A program made the position numbers and the translations under genes. The notes beneath the pieces were generated by a model. The model saw only the letters and a list, made by a program, of their open reading frames with translations, searched no databases and was not told the DNA's origin. From the NCBI RefSeq assembly GCF_003605635.1, contig NZ_QMDW01000001.1:124001-188000 (forward strand): a DNA stretch of 64,000 bases, read 5' to 3'. The DNA comes from Halonotius pteroides (GTDB lineage: Archaea > Halobacteriota > Halobacteria > Halobacteriales > Haloferacaceae). Shown here piece after piece: positions 34,760 through 43,128 of this stretch. Position 1 is the first letter of the stretch; every line of letters begins with the position of its first letter.

Positions 34760-35200
34760 TCAACTGTCGCCATCGAGCGATTCGGCGATCGATTGCAGGG
34801 AGTCCCGTGGTTCGTGTTTGACCGTGTAGACGGCACGGTCACCCGGCGCGCGCAGCCCGTATCGCTCGCCGTCAACGACCACATCGCAGATAACGCTGTC
34901 GCCGATCTCGCGGTCGAGGCCTCGGAGCCACGCGCCGAGTCGGTTGGTGCCCTCGCCGGTCGACCGGGCCTGTTTGCGGGTGTCATAGGCACCATACAAC
35001 AGTCGTCCGCTGTCGTCGCCCGCAACGGTCGCAAAGTATTCCGCACCGTCGATCACGATCGTGATACGGTCGTCGACAGCGACCGTCTCGGCGACAGCCG
35101 TCGGGAACTCAAGACAAGGGGTACGACTGCCGCCGCGGCGGACGATCGTCGCCCGAGAGGAGTCGATCGCATCGCTGTCGCTCGGAAGCCGCGTTGACAT
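34760..35200 (-). CDS. Conserved haloarchaeal hypothetical protein
   Basis: 146-residue soluble protein: MSTRLPSDSDAIDSSRATIVRRGGSRTPCLEFPTAVAETVAVDDRITIVIDGAEYFATVAGD, then LLYGAYDTRKQAR and NRLGAWLRGLDREIGDSVICDVVVDGERYGLRAPGDRAVYTV. It resembles DUF7112-type haloarchaeal proteins in my memory, not verified. It lies 11 bases after S6e and 22 bases before the GIDE gene, all on one strand, so the three may form an operon. Confidence 0.75.
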   Translation of the reverse strand: MSTRLPSDSDAIDSSRATIVRRGGSRTPCLEFPTAVAETVAVDDRITIVIDGAEYFATVAGDDSGRLLYGAYDTRKQARSTGEGTNRLGAWLRGLDREIGDSVICDVVVDGERYGLRAPGDRAVYTVKHEPRDSLQSIAESLDGDS

Positions 35201-35211
35201 AGGCGGTGTGC

Positions 35212-35736
35212 TTACGCGTTCGCCTCTTGCTCGTCGCTGTCGGCGTCGGCCGCCTCGTCGGCGGCCGCATCGTCAGCAGCCTCCGCATCGGCGTCTTCGG
35301 CGGCTGCATCGTCAGTATCGTCGGCAGCTTCGTCCGTTTCGTCGTCCGGTTCCGGCTCCTCAAGACCGAGAGCGACACGAACGTTGCCGTCGCTGTCGAC
35401 GATCGTCGCGTTGACCTGTGCGGTCTCCTCGGAGACCTGACGGCCGCGAACGGTGATGCGTTTGCGCTCGCCGTCATGGGTCGGATTGAAGCCGACGCCG
35501 CCCTCAAGCAGGCGTTCACGGATCTGTGCGCCCGGAACATCCTCGCGCATCGGGCGGCCTGTCTCGTCGGAGCCGCCGGTCAATTTGAGCGTGTACGAAT
35601 CAAGACCGACGGCACCGCCGTCGACCTCTTCGCCGAGCTCTCGCCCGAGGAATCGATTGGCGTCCTGTCCGTCGACCTCATGTTGATACGTCTGTCCGTC
35701 GGTCGGGTCAGCGACGGCGACTTGGAACTCTGCCAT
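35212..35736 (-). CDS. rps6e: 30S ribosomal protein S6e
   Basis: 174-residue protein starting [45 protein letters not shown], followed by [49 protein letters not shown]. The family core ends near residue 125; a 45-residue Asp/Glu/Ala tail follows ([19 protein letters not shown]...), an extreme form of the acidic extensions of halophile ribosomal proteins. The ATG at 35,736 fits the family; an earlier reading adds an unrelated segment. Confidence 0.95.
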   Translation of the reverse strand: MAEFQVAVADPTDGQTYQHEVDGQDANRFLGRELGEEVDGGAVGLDSYTLKLTGGSDETGRPMREDVPGAQIRERLLEGGVGFNPTHDGERKRITVRGRQVSEETAQVNATIVDSDGNVRVALGLEEPEPDDETDEAADDTDDAAAEDADAEAADDAAADEAADADSDEQEANA

Positions 35737-35837
35737 ACCACTGTCTGTTCGGTCGCCAATAAAAAGCACGTCGAAACCGCCCTCACAGCCACCGGCGGTT
35801 AGTAATCGTTATACACCGGACGTACGTTGCCCAAAAC

Positions 35838-36671
35838 ATGCAACGACGCGCTGTGGCCGTGTACGTCGCGTTGTTCGTCCTCATCGGCGTGGCGTCGTAC
35901 ACGCTGATGGTAACTGCCGAACAACCACAAGTAGCGGTCGAGAATCCAAATTTCCAGCTTTCATCGGGTGATGGATTCACCGTCGACGGCCAGTCCTACA
36001 CCGCAGCGACGGTCGAAGAGGTCACCGAGGAGGGCGGCCACGGGAGTACAAGCACCCACAGAGAGGCAACGCTTGAATGGACGGTGGCGAATGTCGAAAC
36101 CACCGACGACTGGGCAGTCGGCGATACGATCACCGTCGACGGCCAGGAGTGGAACGTCGTCAGTACCTCAGCCTCGTCGGTGACCGTCGAGGAGGTCATC
36201 GACCGCGGAGCGATTCTCGAAGCCGATCCGGTGGCTGACAACACGACATACTCGGGTGACAGCGGCGAGTTCGTCCTTGTCGACGACGAGCGCGTCCCTG
36301 TCTCGGAGTACTTCGATCCCGCGACGGTGACGTTCACCGAGGGTGAAACGGTGCCGTACGATGGCCAACAGGCCACGCTTGACTCGGTCACCAACGAGAG
36401 TGTTACCGTGTCATGGACGGCTGATGAGTCAAACAGTCAGACGCTGAAAACCGGCGATACGATCACACTGGCTGACAACACCACCTACACCGCCTACTTC
36501 ACCGGGCCGAACACGGTTGAGTTGACCGCCAGCGCCGAGGCCTATCAAGCAGCCGTCAGCGAACAGGAAACGTTCTCCCAACGCGTCAGTGGGCTGCGGT
36601 GGGTCACGTTCACCGCCGGCTTCATCGCGATGCTGTTGATCGCCTTCGCCTTCCTCCCCTCACGATACTGA
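35838..36671 (+). CDS. Membrane-anchored haloarchaeal protein of unknown function
   Basis: 277-residue protein with a hydrophobic segment at each end (VAVYVALFVLIGVASYTLMV and WVTFTAGFIAMLLIAFAFL). The 200-residue middle is acidic, Thr-rich and likely outside the cell, with repeating beta-type blocks such as FTVDGQSYTAATVEEV, ITVDGQEWNVVSTSASSVTVEEV and VPYDGQQATLDSVTNESVTV. These three blocks look like internal repeats. The family is common in haloarchaea as far as I recall; no function is known to me. Confidence 0.7.
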   Translation: MQRRAVAVYVALFVLIGVASYTLMVTAEQPQVAVENPNFQLSSGDGFTVDGQSYTAATVEEVTEEGGHGSTSTHREATLEWTVANVETTDDWAVGDTITVDGQEWNVVSTSASSVTVEEVIDRGAILEADPVADNTTYSGDSGEFVLVDDERVPVSEYFDPATVTFTEGETVPYDGQQATLDSVTNESVTVSWTADESNSQTLKTGDTITLADNTTYTAYFTGPNTVELTASAEAYQAAVSEQETFSQRVSGLRWVTFTAGFIAMLLIAFAFLPSRY

Positions 36672-36782
36672 CCACACAACGTTCCAATCGGCTCCTTTCG
36701 GATCGATATCCACCGACGGCGGGTGCTCGTTATGTTGCTAGTCACGCGCTGTCACGATCCCATCATGACGATCTGTATGCAG

Positions 36783-36791
36783 GAACTATTT
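36783..36791 (+). promoter_or_regulatory. TATA box of the gene at 36,817
   Basis: CTATTTATT lies 26-34 bases before the ATG, suiting a leaderless transcript. Confidence 0.6.
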
Positions 36792-36816
36792 ATTCCGGCT
36801 TCGGTAACGGAAGCAT

Positions 36817-37344
36817 ATGGAACCGGGCGAGTACGTTGTTGATACCGAGGACGACGAACCTGATCTCGCGGTCGTTGTCTTGCAGCGAGACGCACCGATC
36901 AGTGAAGTCACCGTGTCGGATCCCGATTCGGATCGAACGGTCGCCGCTGATAACCCGGAGTACGAGGCCTCCGAGCCCGCTGTCAGCGTCGCCTTTGTCG
37001 AATCCGGGCTCAACCGACAGTGGCCTGACTGGACGGACGCTCCACCCGCAGCGCTCTACGAGGGAGCAACCGACCACAACGTGAAGCTCTATACGTTCCC
37101 CGAGGGCAGACTCCGGACGCTGACCGGCCAGCAGGCGGCGATCATGCTCGCCGAGGAGACAGTTGATCTCACCGCCCTCCAAACACGGCTTGAGGACGCC
37201 GGCTGGACAGTCGATCCCGACGATCACCTGATCACCGTCGAGAAACGCGACGAACAGTACCGGATCTACAAAACAGGCGACGTTGACGGAACGGGCACGC
37301 TCCGAACCCCACTGACAAACCTTGTCGAGGAGTACAGCGAGTAG
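36817..37344 (+). CDS. Conserved haloarchaeal hypothetical protein
   Basis: 175-residue acidic soluble protein: MEPGEYVVDTEDDEPDLAVVVLQRDAPISEVTVSDPDSDRTVAADNPEYEASEPAVSVAFVESGLNRQWPDWTDA, then LYEGATDHNVKLYTFPEGRLRTL. No motif known to me. The promoter is right for a leaderless mRNA, and the codon use matches the host. The TRAM gene follows 88 bases later on the same strand. Confidence 0.7.
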   Translation: MEPGEYVVDTEDDEPDLAVVVLQRDAPISEVTVSDPDSDRTVAADNPEYEASEPAVSVAFVESGLNRQWPDWTDAPPAALYEGATDHNVKLYTFPEGRLRTLTGQQAAIMLAEETVDLTALQTRLEDAGWTVDPDDHLITVEKRDEQYRIYKTGDVDGTGTLRTPLTNLVEEYSE

Positions 37345-37432
37345 CCGCCTCGCTGCTGGCGTTTCCAGCGTCACCGCCGTTCTGCGGTGTCGATAGGTTC
37401 AAGAGACTGGCCGCATCTCTTTCAGCAACTCA

Positions 37433-37879
37433 ATGGAAATCCCTGAGCAACTCGCCTGTCTGTACACCGCAGAACTCACTGAGACCGAGGACAGCTACAC
37501 GTTCACCGTGCCAGCCACGGAGGTCGAAGAGGGATCAGTCACGCCGGGTGAGACGCTTCGTGTTGCCGTACTGACCGACAACGATGTTGGCGATGGCAGC
37601 GACAGTCCCGACGATACCGCCGAGGAAACAGCCTCGACAGCGCGGTCTGAGACATCGACAGCGTCGCAGCCGAAGCCACCGGTGAGCGAGGGTGAGACGC
37701 GAGTCGTCGAGATTCAAGACGTCGGCGATCAAGGCGACGGGATCACTCGCGTTGAACGTGGGTTCGTGGTGATCATCCCTGAAACTGATGAAGGCGAGAC
37801 CGTCGAGATCCGGATCGAAACGGTGCGACCGAACGTTGCCTTCGGCACTGTTATCGATCGACTCGATCACGCCGAGTAG
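37433..37879 (+). CDS. TRAM-domain protein
   Basis: 148-residue protein with a C-terminal TRAM domain (VVEIQDVGDQGDGITRVERGFVVIIPETDEGETVEIRIETVRPNVAFGTVI), a small beta-barrel that binds RNA. The N-terminal part (residues 1-45) is a short beta-rich segment, then an acidic Ser/Thr-rich linker. Single-domain TRAM proteins of archaea act as RNA chaperones. It is the last host gene before the integrated element. Confidence 0.85.
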   Translation: MEIPEQLACLYTAELTETEDSYTFTVPATEVEEGSVTPGETLRVAVLTDNDVGDGSDSPDDTAEETASTARSETSTASQPKPPVSEGETRVVEIQDVGDQGDGITRVERGFVVIIPETDEGETVEIRIETVRPNVAFGTVIDRLDHAE

Positions 37880-37999
37880 GCACGTCGATTTACATACGCT
37901 GTGATGGCAGGTCAAACAACCGCTATCGAGGCTTTTTGAGTAAGCGACTGTGTCGGGGGCGATCGCTGAACAGGTGAGAGTGTGTGACAGCCAAAGAGA

Positions 38000-38098
38000 G
38001 CCTAGGCCGGAATTTGAACCAGAGGAAGACTCGCGTCGCTCGTCTTCCAGGGATCAAATTCCACGTGTAGCTTTCGCTCCTCACGTTCGTCGCAGAAA
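38000..38098 (-). repeat. tRNA-3'-end inverted-repeat cassette at the tRNA-Thr site
   Basis: A second copy of the last 20 bases of the tRNA-Thr fragment lies at 37,999-38,018, 99 bases away from the fragment. Between them are a perfect 9-base inverted repeat (GGAATTTGA 38,009-38,017 with TCAAATTCC 38,054-38,062), a nested 7-base one (GGAAGAC 38,024-38,030 with GTCTTCC 38,042-38,048) and a hairpin GCTTTC/GAAAGC (38,070-38,075 with 38,095-38,100) touching the tRNA end. The layout repeats that behind tRNA-Gly although the stems differ in sequence. Confidence 0.75.
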
Positions 38099-38140
38099 GC
38101 CTAGGCCGGAATTTGAATCCGGGGTCTCGTCCTTACCAAG
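38099..38140 (-). tRNA. Partial tRNA-Thr (GGT), attachment-site copy
   Basis: Read on the minus strand this is the 3' portion of a tRNA: anticodon loop TTGGTAA (GGT, Thr), 3' strand GGACG of the anticodon stem, variable region, T arm CCGGA-TTCAAAT-TCCGG and acceptor strand CCTAGGC. The 5' side (D arm and 5' anticodon strand) is missing; beyond base 38,140 the sequence no longer pairs. The host-type flank lies on the 3' side, and the element on the 5' side. This is what integration into the 3' half of a tRNA gene leaves at one end. Not a functional tRNA. Confidence 0.8.
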
Positions 38141-38366
38141 ACATTGATATGTTTCGTGGCCTGAAAACAGCATTTTGACCGTCTTCAGACGACACGTATT
38201 CTCATTTTATTTCAGACCACGTCGCCGTCTTGGACTTTGCTGTATTCTCTGGTGTTGGCCGGTCTCTTCGTCAACTTAGTATTATCGCGCACCCCCTTGA
38301 AACACCGGGCAAGCAGTCTTTCGGCCTGAGCAAGAATACTAATCGAGATGTCTCGCCTCGTCATTT
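38141..38366. other. Element edge, non-coding
   Basis: No gene. The composition is already mixed and AT-richer. A small palindrome (CGTCTTCAGACG) lies near 38,179. Recombinase arm sites might be present, but I cannot identify them. Confidence 0.4.
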
Positions 38367-39131
38367 CTATTTCAACGCTTGATTTACTAGTTTCAGATCT
38401 GACACTATTTCTACAAACTCGGAGAAAGTATGTTTACCAACAACAGAACGTTGATGCATTACGTCGTTACGAAGACCTTCTATATCATCCAAGACTTCCT
38501 TCGCCTGATCCTCTTCAAACCCTAACCGATCTACGAGCTCGTACTCTCGAACGATTTCGTTGATCTGACGAGTGTTCAGACAGTCTACCAGTCGAAGATC
38601 AGCGTCTTGGTCTACTTGTCTTTGGTATATATCTTCGATTTCCCCTTGCTCATTATCCGTCAAATGCGAAAGCCATCTTCCATGTTCAATCTCGTCGTAG
38701 ATAAGGTCACATGCTGCGCCTTCATACTCTGAAATAAGTTGATAGAGTGGTACTCCAGCTTGAACACTATTCAAATCTGCGTGAGTTATAATCCCCTCTA
38801 TGCCATCTCTCAATATGAACGCGAATCGCTTATCCCTTTCATCCATTATGTTCAGTAGATCTCGTGAACCTGGAGATGGATCAATAACAGGGACTTCACT
38901 GCCTAATAAATCGTCCTCTTCCAAAGGTTCCGCGTGACCTATAATCCGATCTGTCTCAGATACACCCTTGAGATCTTTTCGTCGGACGTACTTTCTAATG
39001 TGACCAGATATCTCGATAGGAGCCACATCAAACGAAAACTTATTCATTTCTTCTAAAACACTATTCACACGATCTTCTGGAGAAAACGTTGTGAGGTCTT
39101 CCGTCATAATGTCGCCCGCTTTGATCCTCAT
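38367..39131 (-). CDS. CBS-domain protein with HEPN-like C terminus
   Basis: 254-residue protein. Residues 1 to about 125 form a CBS pair (MRIKAGDIMTEDLTTFSPEDRVNSVLEEMNKFSFDVAPI ... FAFILRDGIEGIITHADLNS), a module that usually binds adenine nucleotides. The C-terminal half is helical and carries RNDVMH near residue 226, the R-x4-H motif of HEPN ribonucleases, in a helix GLRNDVMHQRSVVGK. A nucleotide-sensing RNase is thus possible, a design seen in abortive defence proteins. It lies directly at the element edge, 32 bases from the Orc1-like gene on the same strand. The HEPN assignment rests on the motif and the helical setting. Confidence 0.65.
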   Translation of the reverse strand: MRIKAGDIMTEDLTTFSPEDRVNSVLEEMNKFSFDVAPIEISGHIRKYVRRKDLKGVSETDRIIGHAEPLEEDDLLGSEVPVIDPSPGSRDLLNIMDERDKRFAFILRDGIEGIITHADLNSVQAGVPLYQLISEYEGAACDLIYDEIEHGRWLSHLTDNEQGEIEDIYQRQVDQDADLRLVDCLNTRQINEIVREYELVDRLGFEEDQAKEVLDDIEGLRNDVMHQRSVVGKHTFSEFVEIVSDLKLVNQALK

Positions 39132-39163
39132 AACTCGTTAACACAGCAGAGAACGTTTTAAAA

Positions 39164-39970
39164 TCAAGGCTCAACTGAAATTTCATCTGATGTAACTTTT
39201 GAAAGCCCTTTTTCACCTGCTTTCCGTCCTGCTCTCAATAGTTTCTCCAGTGCTTCTCGACAGTCTCCGCTGTTCTCTGCCACTGTTTCCGCGATTTCTT
39301 CGATGACTTCGTCGGGTACGGTTCCGGGTTTGAAGGCTTGCTCCACTCGTTTCTTCAGTATCTCTTCGAGCTGCGGTGCGTTGTAGGAGTTGAACTGGAG
39401 TGTCTGGCAGTTCAAACGTGATTGGCTCCTGGGATCCAGGTTGGCCTTGGAGGGCGGTCGATTGGAAACCATCACTAATCCCAGCGAGTTCTCCGCTTCC
39501 TGATTCAGCATTTGCAGGTCGTAGATGATCTCCGTCTTCTCCTGTAACTGGTCAAACTCATCAATGGCCACAGCTACGCCACGATTCTTATCCAACCACT
39601 CCTTCAGCTTGGAAAGCAGTTCATCCACTGGCTTACCTTTCCGAGGCGCAGGATACCCAAGCTGAATCAATAACTCAGTCAGAAGCGAGGAACGAGAATT
39701 ATACTGCCAGGCATTGATGTACACAGAGTCTGCACCAGCCTCAGTCTCTAACCGGTCGAAAACATGCTTCACACACGTCGTCTTCCCGACTCCCGCCGGA
39801 CCATACACCAGCAAATTCTCCGGAGTCCTCCGTCGAGTGAGTGGTCGGACAGCGTCAGCTATCCTCTCTATCTCGGCTTCTCTGCCGACCGGCTCATCCG
39901 GCTCGTAGTTCGATGTCAAGTAGGTTTCTGAACGTAGAATCCCGCCGCTGCTAGTTGATTCTTGGAACAA
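39164..39970 (-). CDS. Orc1/Cdc6-type AAA+ ATPase lacking the winged helix
   Basis: 268-residue protein with the Orc1/Cdc6 start (SETYLTSNYEPDEPVGREAEIERIADAVRPLTRRRTPENLLVYGPAGVGKTTCVKHV), Walker B-like VAVAIDEFDQL, sensor-1 LVMVSNRP and the lid NSGDCREALEKLLRAGRKAG. The protein stops after the AAA+ lid, so the DNA-binding winged helix of normal initiators (about 400 residues) is missing. It diverges from a second Orc1/Cdc6-type gene across 206 bases. Either it acts with that partner, or it is a regulator of it. Confidence 0.85.
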   Translation of the reverse strand: MFQESTSSGGILRSETYLTSNYEPDEPVGREAEIERIADAVRPLTRRRTPENLLVYGPAGVGKTTCVKHVFDRLETEAGADSVYINAWQYNSRSSLLTELLIQLGYPAPRKGKPVDELLSKLKEWLDKNRGVAVAIDEFDQLQEKTEIIYDLQMLNQEAENSLGLVMVSNRPPSKANLDPRSQSRLNCQTLQFNSYNAPQLEEILKKRVEQAFKPGTVPDEVIEEIAETVAENSGDCREALEKLLRAGRKAGEKGLSKVTSDEISVEP

Positions 39971-40176
39971 AGTTTACCTTCCCCTCGTATCATCTAACGT
40001 GTAACAGGTAGCTTCAAAAACCGGACCAAGGGAGGCATTTCACTTGCATCTATGTGTTCCGCGGAAACCTCCGGGCCTGAATTAAAACTAGCAAAACCAC
40101 ACTCCTCAATCGAAGAGGCATCCGAACCCGGGTGCCGGTAAAACCGTGTAACCCCTTTCATCAAAGAAAATCATCT
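39971..40176. other. Candidate replication origin of the element
   Basis: 206 bases between two divergent Orc1/Cdc6-type genes. It holds GTTCCGCGGAAAC (40,056-40,068) followed by CTCCGG, resembling the core of haloarchaeal origin recognition boxes, an AT-rich patch (GAATTAAAACTAGC), and a repeated CGTGTAAC at both sides. Such origins normally lie beside orc genes. Only one good box is visible, so confidence is moderate. Confidence 0.45.
40056..40068. promoter_or_regulatory. Origin-recognition-box-like palindrome
   Basis: TTCCGCGGAA is a perfect palindrome flanked as GTTCCGCGGAAAC, similar to the TTCC-N-GGAAAC core of archaeal mini-ORB sites. It is located between the divergent Orc1/Cdc6-type genes. 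Confidence 0.45.
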
Positions 40177-41199
40177 ATGACAGACCCACTGAAAGACCCG
40201 ACACCACTGCAACCAAACTACCTGCCTGAGAATCTGTACAACCGACAGGAAGAGCAGAAGCCGCTGGAAAACCTGACCTCGGATAACTCTGCTCCACAGA
40301 ACCTCTTCCTGCACGGACCCCGCGGCACAGGCAAAACCCACGTCACACACTTTGCACTCGAAAAAAGCGACAGGAAGTGCTACGTCCCCTGCACCCAGCA
40401 CGACACACAGTACAAGGCTCTGAAACAGATCCTCAGAGGACTAAACGAAGAAGTCAACGACGGCCACCACACCTCTGATCTTCAGAGAAAAGTAGTGGAG
40501 AAAACCAAGGCCGTACATACGGTAATCATCCTCGACGACATCGACTTTCTACTCCTGAACGACGGCGACGACCTGCTCTACTTCCTCACCAGGATGGAAA
40601 CACGAAACAGCGTAGATCTAGTACTCATCTCCTCAAACCACACCGGGCTAAAATCACAGATCGAAGAAAGAACCTACAGCAGCCTCCAACCACAAAGAAT
40701 CAACTTCGAACCCTACACCGCAGAAGAAACATACCAAATTCTCGTAGAAAGAGCTCGGAAAGCACTGGTCAACCAAAGCCTCCAGAAAGCCGCGTTAACC
40801 TACATCACCTCCACCACTCAGAACATCTCTGTCGGCCTGCACTGGCTAAAACACGCAGCTGAAACCACTGACTCAGTCATTACAGAATCTCACGTCCAAC
40901 AGGTGCAGAAGAAGGCATACGAGAAATACGCAGCAAACCTTCTCAACCGGTTTACCGAACATCACCGACTACTGTACCAAGCAATACGGGAACTCGACGT
41001 CGAAGAAAACACGATCAAGACAGGAAAAATCTACACACGGTACGAAGAACTCTGCAAAGCCTACAACGAGAACACGCTATCCAAACGCCGGCTCAGCGAT
41101 TACCTGAAACACCTGGAACTAGTCGACCTGATCGAAGCAGAATATCACTACGGCGGCAGCAAAGGCAAAACACGAGACGTGAACCTGGTAACTCTCTAA
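40177..41199 (+). CDS. Orc1/Cdc6-family replication initiator of the element
   Basis: 340-residue AAA+ protein from the ATG at 40,177. YLPENLYNRQEEQKPLENLTSDNSAPQNLFLHGPRGTGKTHVTHFAL carries the Walker A motif; VHTVIILDDIDFLLLND the Walker B; LVLISSNHTGL the sensor. A winged helix follows at the C terminus (HRLLYQAIRELDVEENTIKTGKIYTRYEELCKAYNENTLSKRRLSDYLKHLELVDLIEAEYHYGGSKGKTRDVNLV). It is shorter and less acidic than chromosomal Orc1 proteins and strongly uses AGA codons, a sign of foreign origin. It should bind the adjacent origin. Confidence 0.85.
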   Translation: MTDPLKDPTPLQPNYLPENLYNRQEEQKPLENLTSDNSAPQNLFLHGPRGTGKTHVTHFALEKSDRKCYVPCTQHDTQYKALKQILRGLNEEVNDGHHTSDLQRKVVEKTKAVHTVIILDDIDFLLLNDGDDLLYFLTRMETRNSVDLVLISSNHTGLKSQIEERTYSSLQPQRINFEPYTAEETYQILVERARKALVNQSLQKAALTYITSTTQNISVGLHWLKHAAETTDSVITESHVQQVQKKAYEKYAANLLNRFTEHHRLLYQAIRELDVEENTIKTGKIYTRYEELCKAYNENTLSKRRLSDYLKHLELVDLIEAEYHYGGSKGKTRDVNLVTL

Positions 41200-41242
41200 A
41201 CGCCATACATCTTTTACTTTAAGACATCTACCAAGTCAGTAA

Positions 41243-41464
41243 ATGGATCCTGATGAAGACGAACTGAAACAGCTCTGCCTCGGAATCGTCGAGGAAGCTG
41301 ATGCAGCGGCAGTAACTCCAGGTATCGTCCGACAAGAACTCAGAGTAGAACACGACATAGTCTACGAAGACAACAGAGTGTTCGAAGTTATGCACGAGAT
41401 GGAAGACAACGGAGAACTAATCTACCACCTTGGCGAATACAACGAGTTTGCCGTGCCAGAATAA
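41243..41464 (+). CDS. Small acidic protein, winged-helix-like
   Basis: 73-residue protein: MDPDEDELKQLCLGIVEEADAAAVTPGIVRQELRVEHDIVYEDNRVFEVMHEMEDNGELIYHLGEYNEFAVPE. The helix-helix-helix-strand pattern (TPGIVRQEL ... VFEVMHEMEDNGELIYHLG) suggests a minimal winged helix. It follows the Orc1/Cdc6 gene by 43 bases on the same strand. It might control copy number or the initiator gene. The function is not known. Confidence 0.6.
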   Translation: MDPDEDELKQLCLGIVEEADAAAVTPGIVRQELRVEHDIVYEDNRVFEVMHEMEDNGELIYHLGEYNEFAVPE

Positions 41465-41639
41465 CCAACATCGGATATTCAACTTATTTACGACTAGATG
41501 AAACGACGTCGAAGTAAACGACATTAAAATGGAAAATATGATGGGAGATATTCTCATATTATCAGTAATTACTAATGGGAAGAATAGCTGGCAATAATAT
41601 AAGTTTAGGCCTAGAAAATGTGACCACTAGGCAATCACT

Positions 41640-42983
41640 ATGAACCGACGAGAGCTTCTCACTGCTGTTGGTACAACAAGTTTAATCTCAGTAGCTGGAT
41701 GTATGGGTGATTCTGACGAAGAAGATACAGAACAAACCGAAGAAGAGACAACCATCCAAAGAAATGGGGAACAATACTTCTTCCAAGACACAGCCGGCAC
41801 AATGGGACAACTAGGAGAACAATCAGCACCTACAGAAGCAAAAGACTGGCAAGAAATACAAAACGAACTAACCGAAGACGAATGGCAAGAAAAACAAACA
41901 AACGATATAGAAAGAGTAAGAAGAGAAAGAGAATTAGCAAGACAATCAGCAAACAACGGAATCGAACAAACACTAGAAGAAATGCTTCAAAGAGCAGAAG
42001 AAATCTACAAAAACCAAGAATTTAATTTGTGGAACGGCGAACCAAATATAGAAAACGAAGATGACGAAATAACATTCACAAGATCACTAATCAAAGCATC
42101 ACAAGAAGCAGGAGTAGACACATCAGGACTAGCAGACGACATAGTATCAAACATGGCCGAATACGCAGAACAAGAACTAGACTTCGTCAATTTTGATAAT
42201 TTCAAATTAAGTACATTGCCATCAACAGAAACACTACGCTCAGCCCAGTCCACATCAAGCCACAGAGGAGGACCTAGAGAAGTATCAAGCGGAGCCACTT
42301 ACAAGAACAGTGGCTTTGGACATATGCCAGCTTTACTTCAATACGAAAAGGAAGGCGAAACAGAAGTTAAGTACACTGAACTAACAAAAGCCACATGGCC
42401 TAATAGGTTTTGGAGTACTGTCAGAGACCCAGAAGACTCCAAATACCGTGCAAGCCTTGACCAAGACACCATGAAAAACGGAGGATTCCCAGAACACTTC
42501 GTAACAGCACTAGACTACAGCAAAGCAAGAGAACTAGAACTAAGAAACGAAGACATCCTAGGATTCGGACCAAACGACGGACCAGCAGACAACGATTACG
42601 AATCACTGGGAGATGAAATAGGACAGTTCCTAACAGAATTAGTAGATGACCAGTATGTAACAGGATACGTAGAAGATGGAGAAGAAATAAATCAGGATAT
42701 CAACAGACAAGATGGGATTCAAGTAGGAGGCACGTTAGTTTCAGATGAATTTGGCGAATCACTGGAAGAATACGTTACAGATCCTGACCCAGAAACAAGA
42801 GAATACGTAGAAAACATCGGAAGAGGAATCTACACAATCAGACAGGAACAAGGATGGGATACAGACCTAGCCATCACAGGAACAGTAGAAAACCCAGAAA
42901 TCAGAGGCACAACTTTAGAAAGAATCAACGAAATCAGAGCCGACCAAGCCTACGACCAAGTCAGACAAAGAGTTGCAGAATGA
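41640..42983 (+). CDS. Tat-exported lipoprotein of the element, unknown function
   Basis: 447-residue protein with a twin-arginine signal and lipobox: MNRRELLTAVGTTSLISVAGCMG. After an acidic linker (DSDEEDTEQTEEE) the protein is hydrophilic and helical, with many Glu and Arg (NDIERVRRERELARQ; TLEEMLQRAEEIYKNQEF). No known domain. The gene is conspicuously A-rich with AGA as main Arg codon. An anchored surface protein in a conjugative element could serve mate contact or exclusion; this is inference only. Confidence 0.75.
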   Translation: MNRRELLTAVGTTSLISVAGCMGDSDEEDTEQTEEETTIQRNGEQYFFQDTAGTMGQLGEQSAPTEAKDWQEIQNELTEDEWQEKQTNDIERVRRERELARQSANNGIEQTLEEMLQRAEEIYKNQEFNLWNGEPNIENEDDEITFTRSLIKASQEAGVDTSGLADDIVSNMAEYAEQELDFVNFDNFKLSTLPSTETLRSAQSTSSHRGGPREVSSGATYKNSGFGHMPALLQYEKEGETEVKYTELTKATWPNRFWSTVRDPEDSKYRASLDQDTMKNGGFPEHFVTALDYSKARELELRNEDILGFGPNDGPADNDYESLGDEIGQFLTELVDDQYVTGYVEDGEEINQDINRQDGIQVGGTLVSDEFGESLEEYVTDPDPETREYVENIGRGIYTIRQEQGWDTDLAITGTVENPEIRGTTLERINEIRADQAYDQVRQRVAE

Positions 42984-43128
42984 TTTCTTTTGAAAATCTC
43001 AGTTAGGCTATTTATATGATGGCCGGAAACCAGATCTCAAGTATATATCCTGTACATCTCAACAGCCCAATTTCGAGACAGGCACCCGTCTGGTTTGCTT
43101 TCTTTAGAATTACCATCTGATTCTTGAC

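Noticed and set aside
38099-38140. A functional tRNA-Thr gene
   Set aside because: The 5' half is missing and the anticodon stem cannot pair.
41529-41597. A 22-codon frame ahead of the lipoprotein gene
   Set aside because: Too short to support, and no conserved feature.
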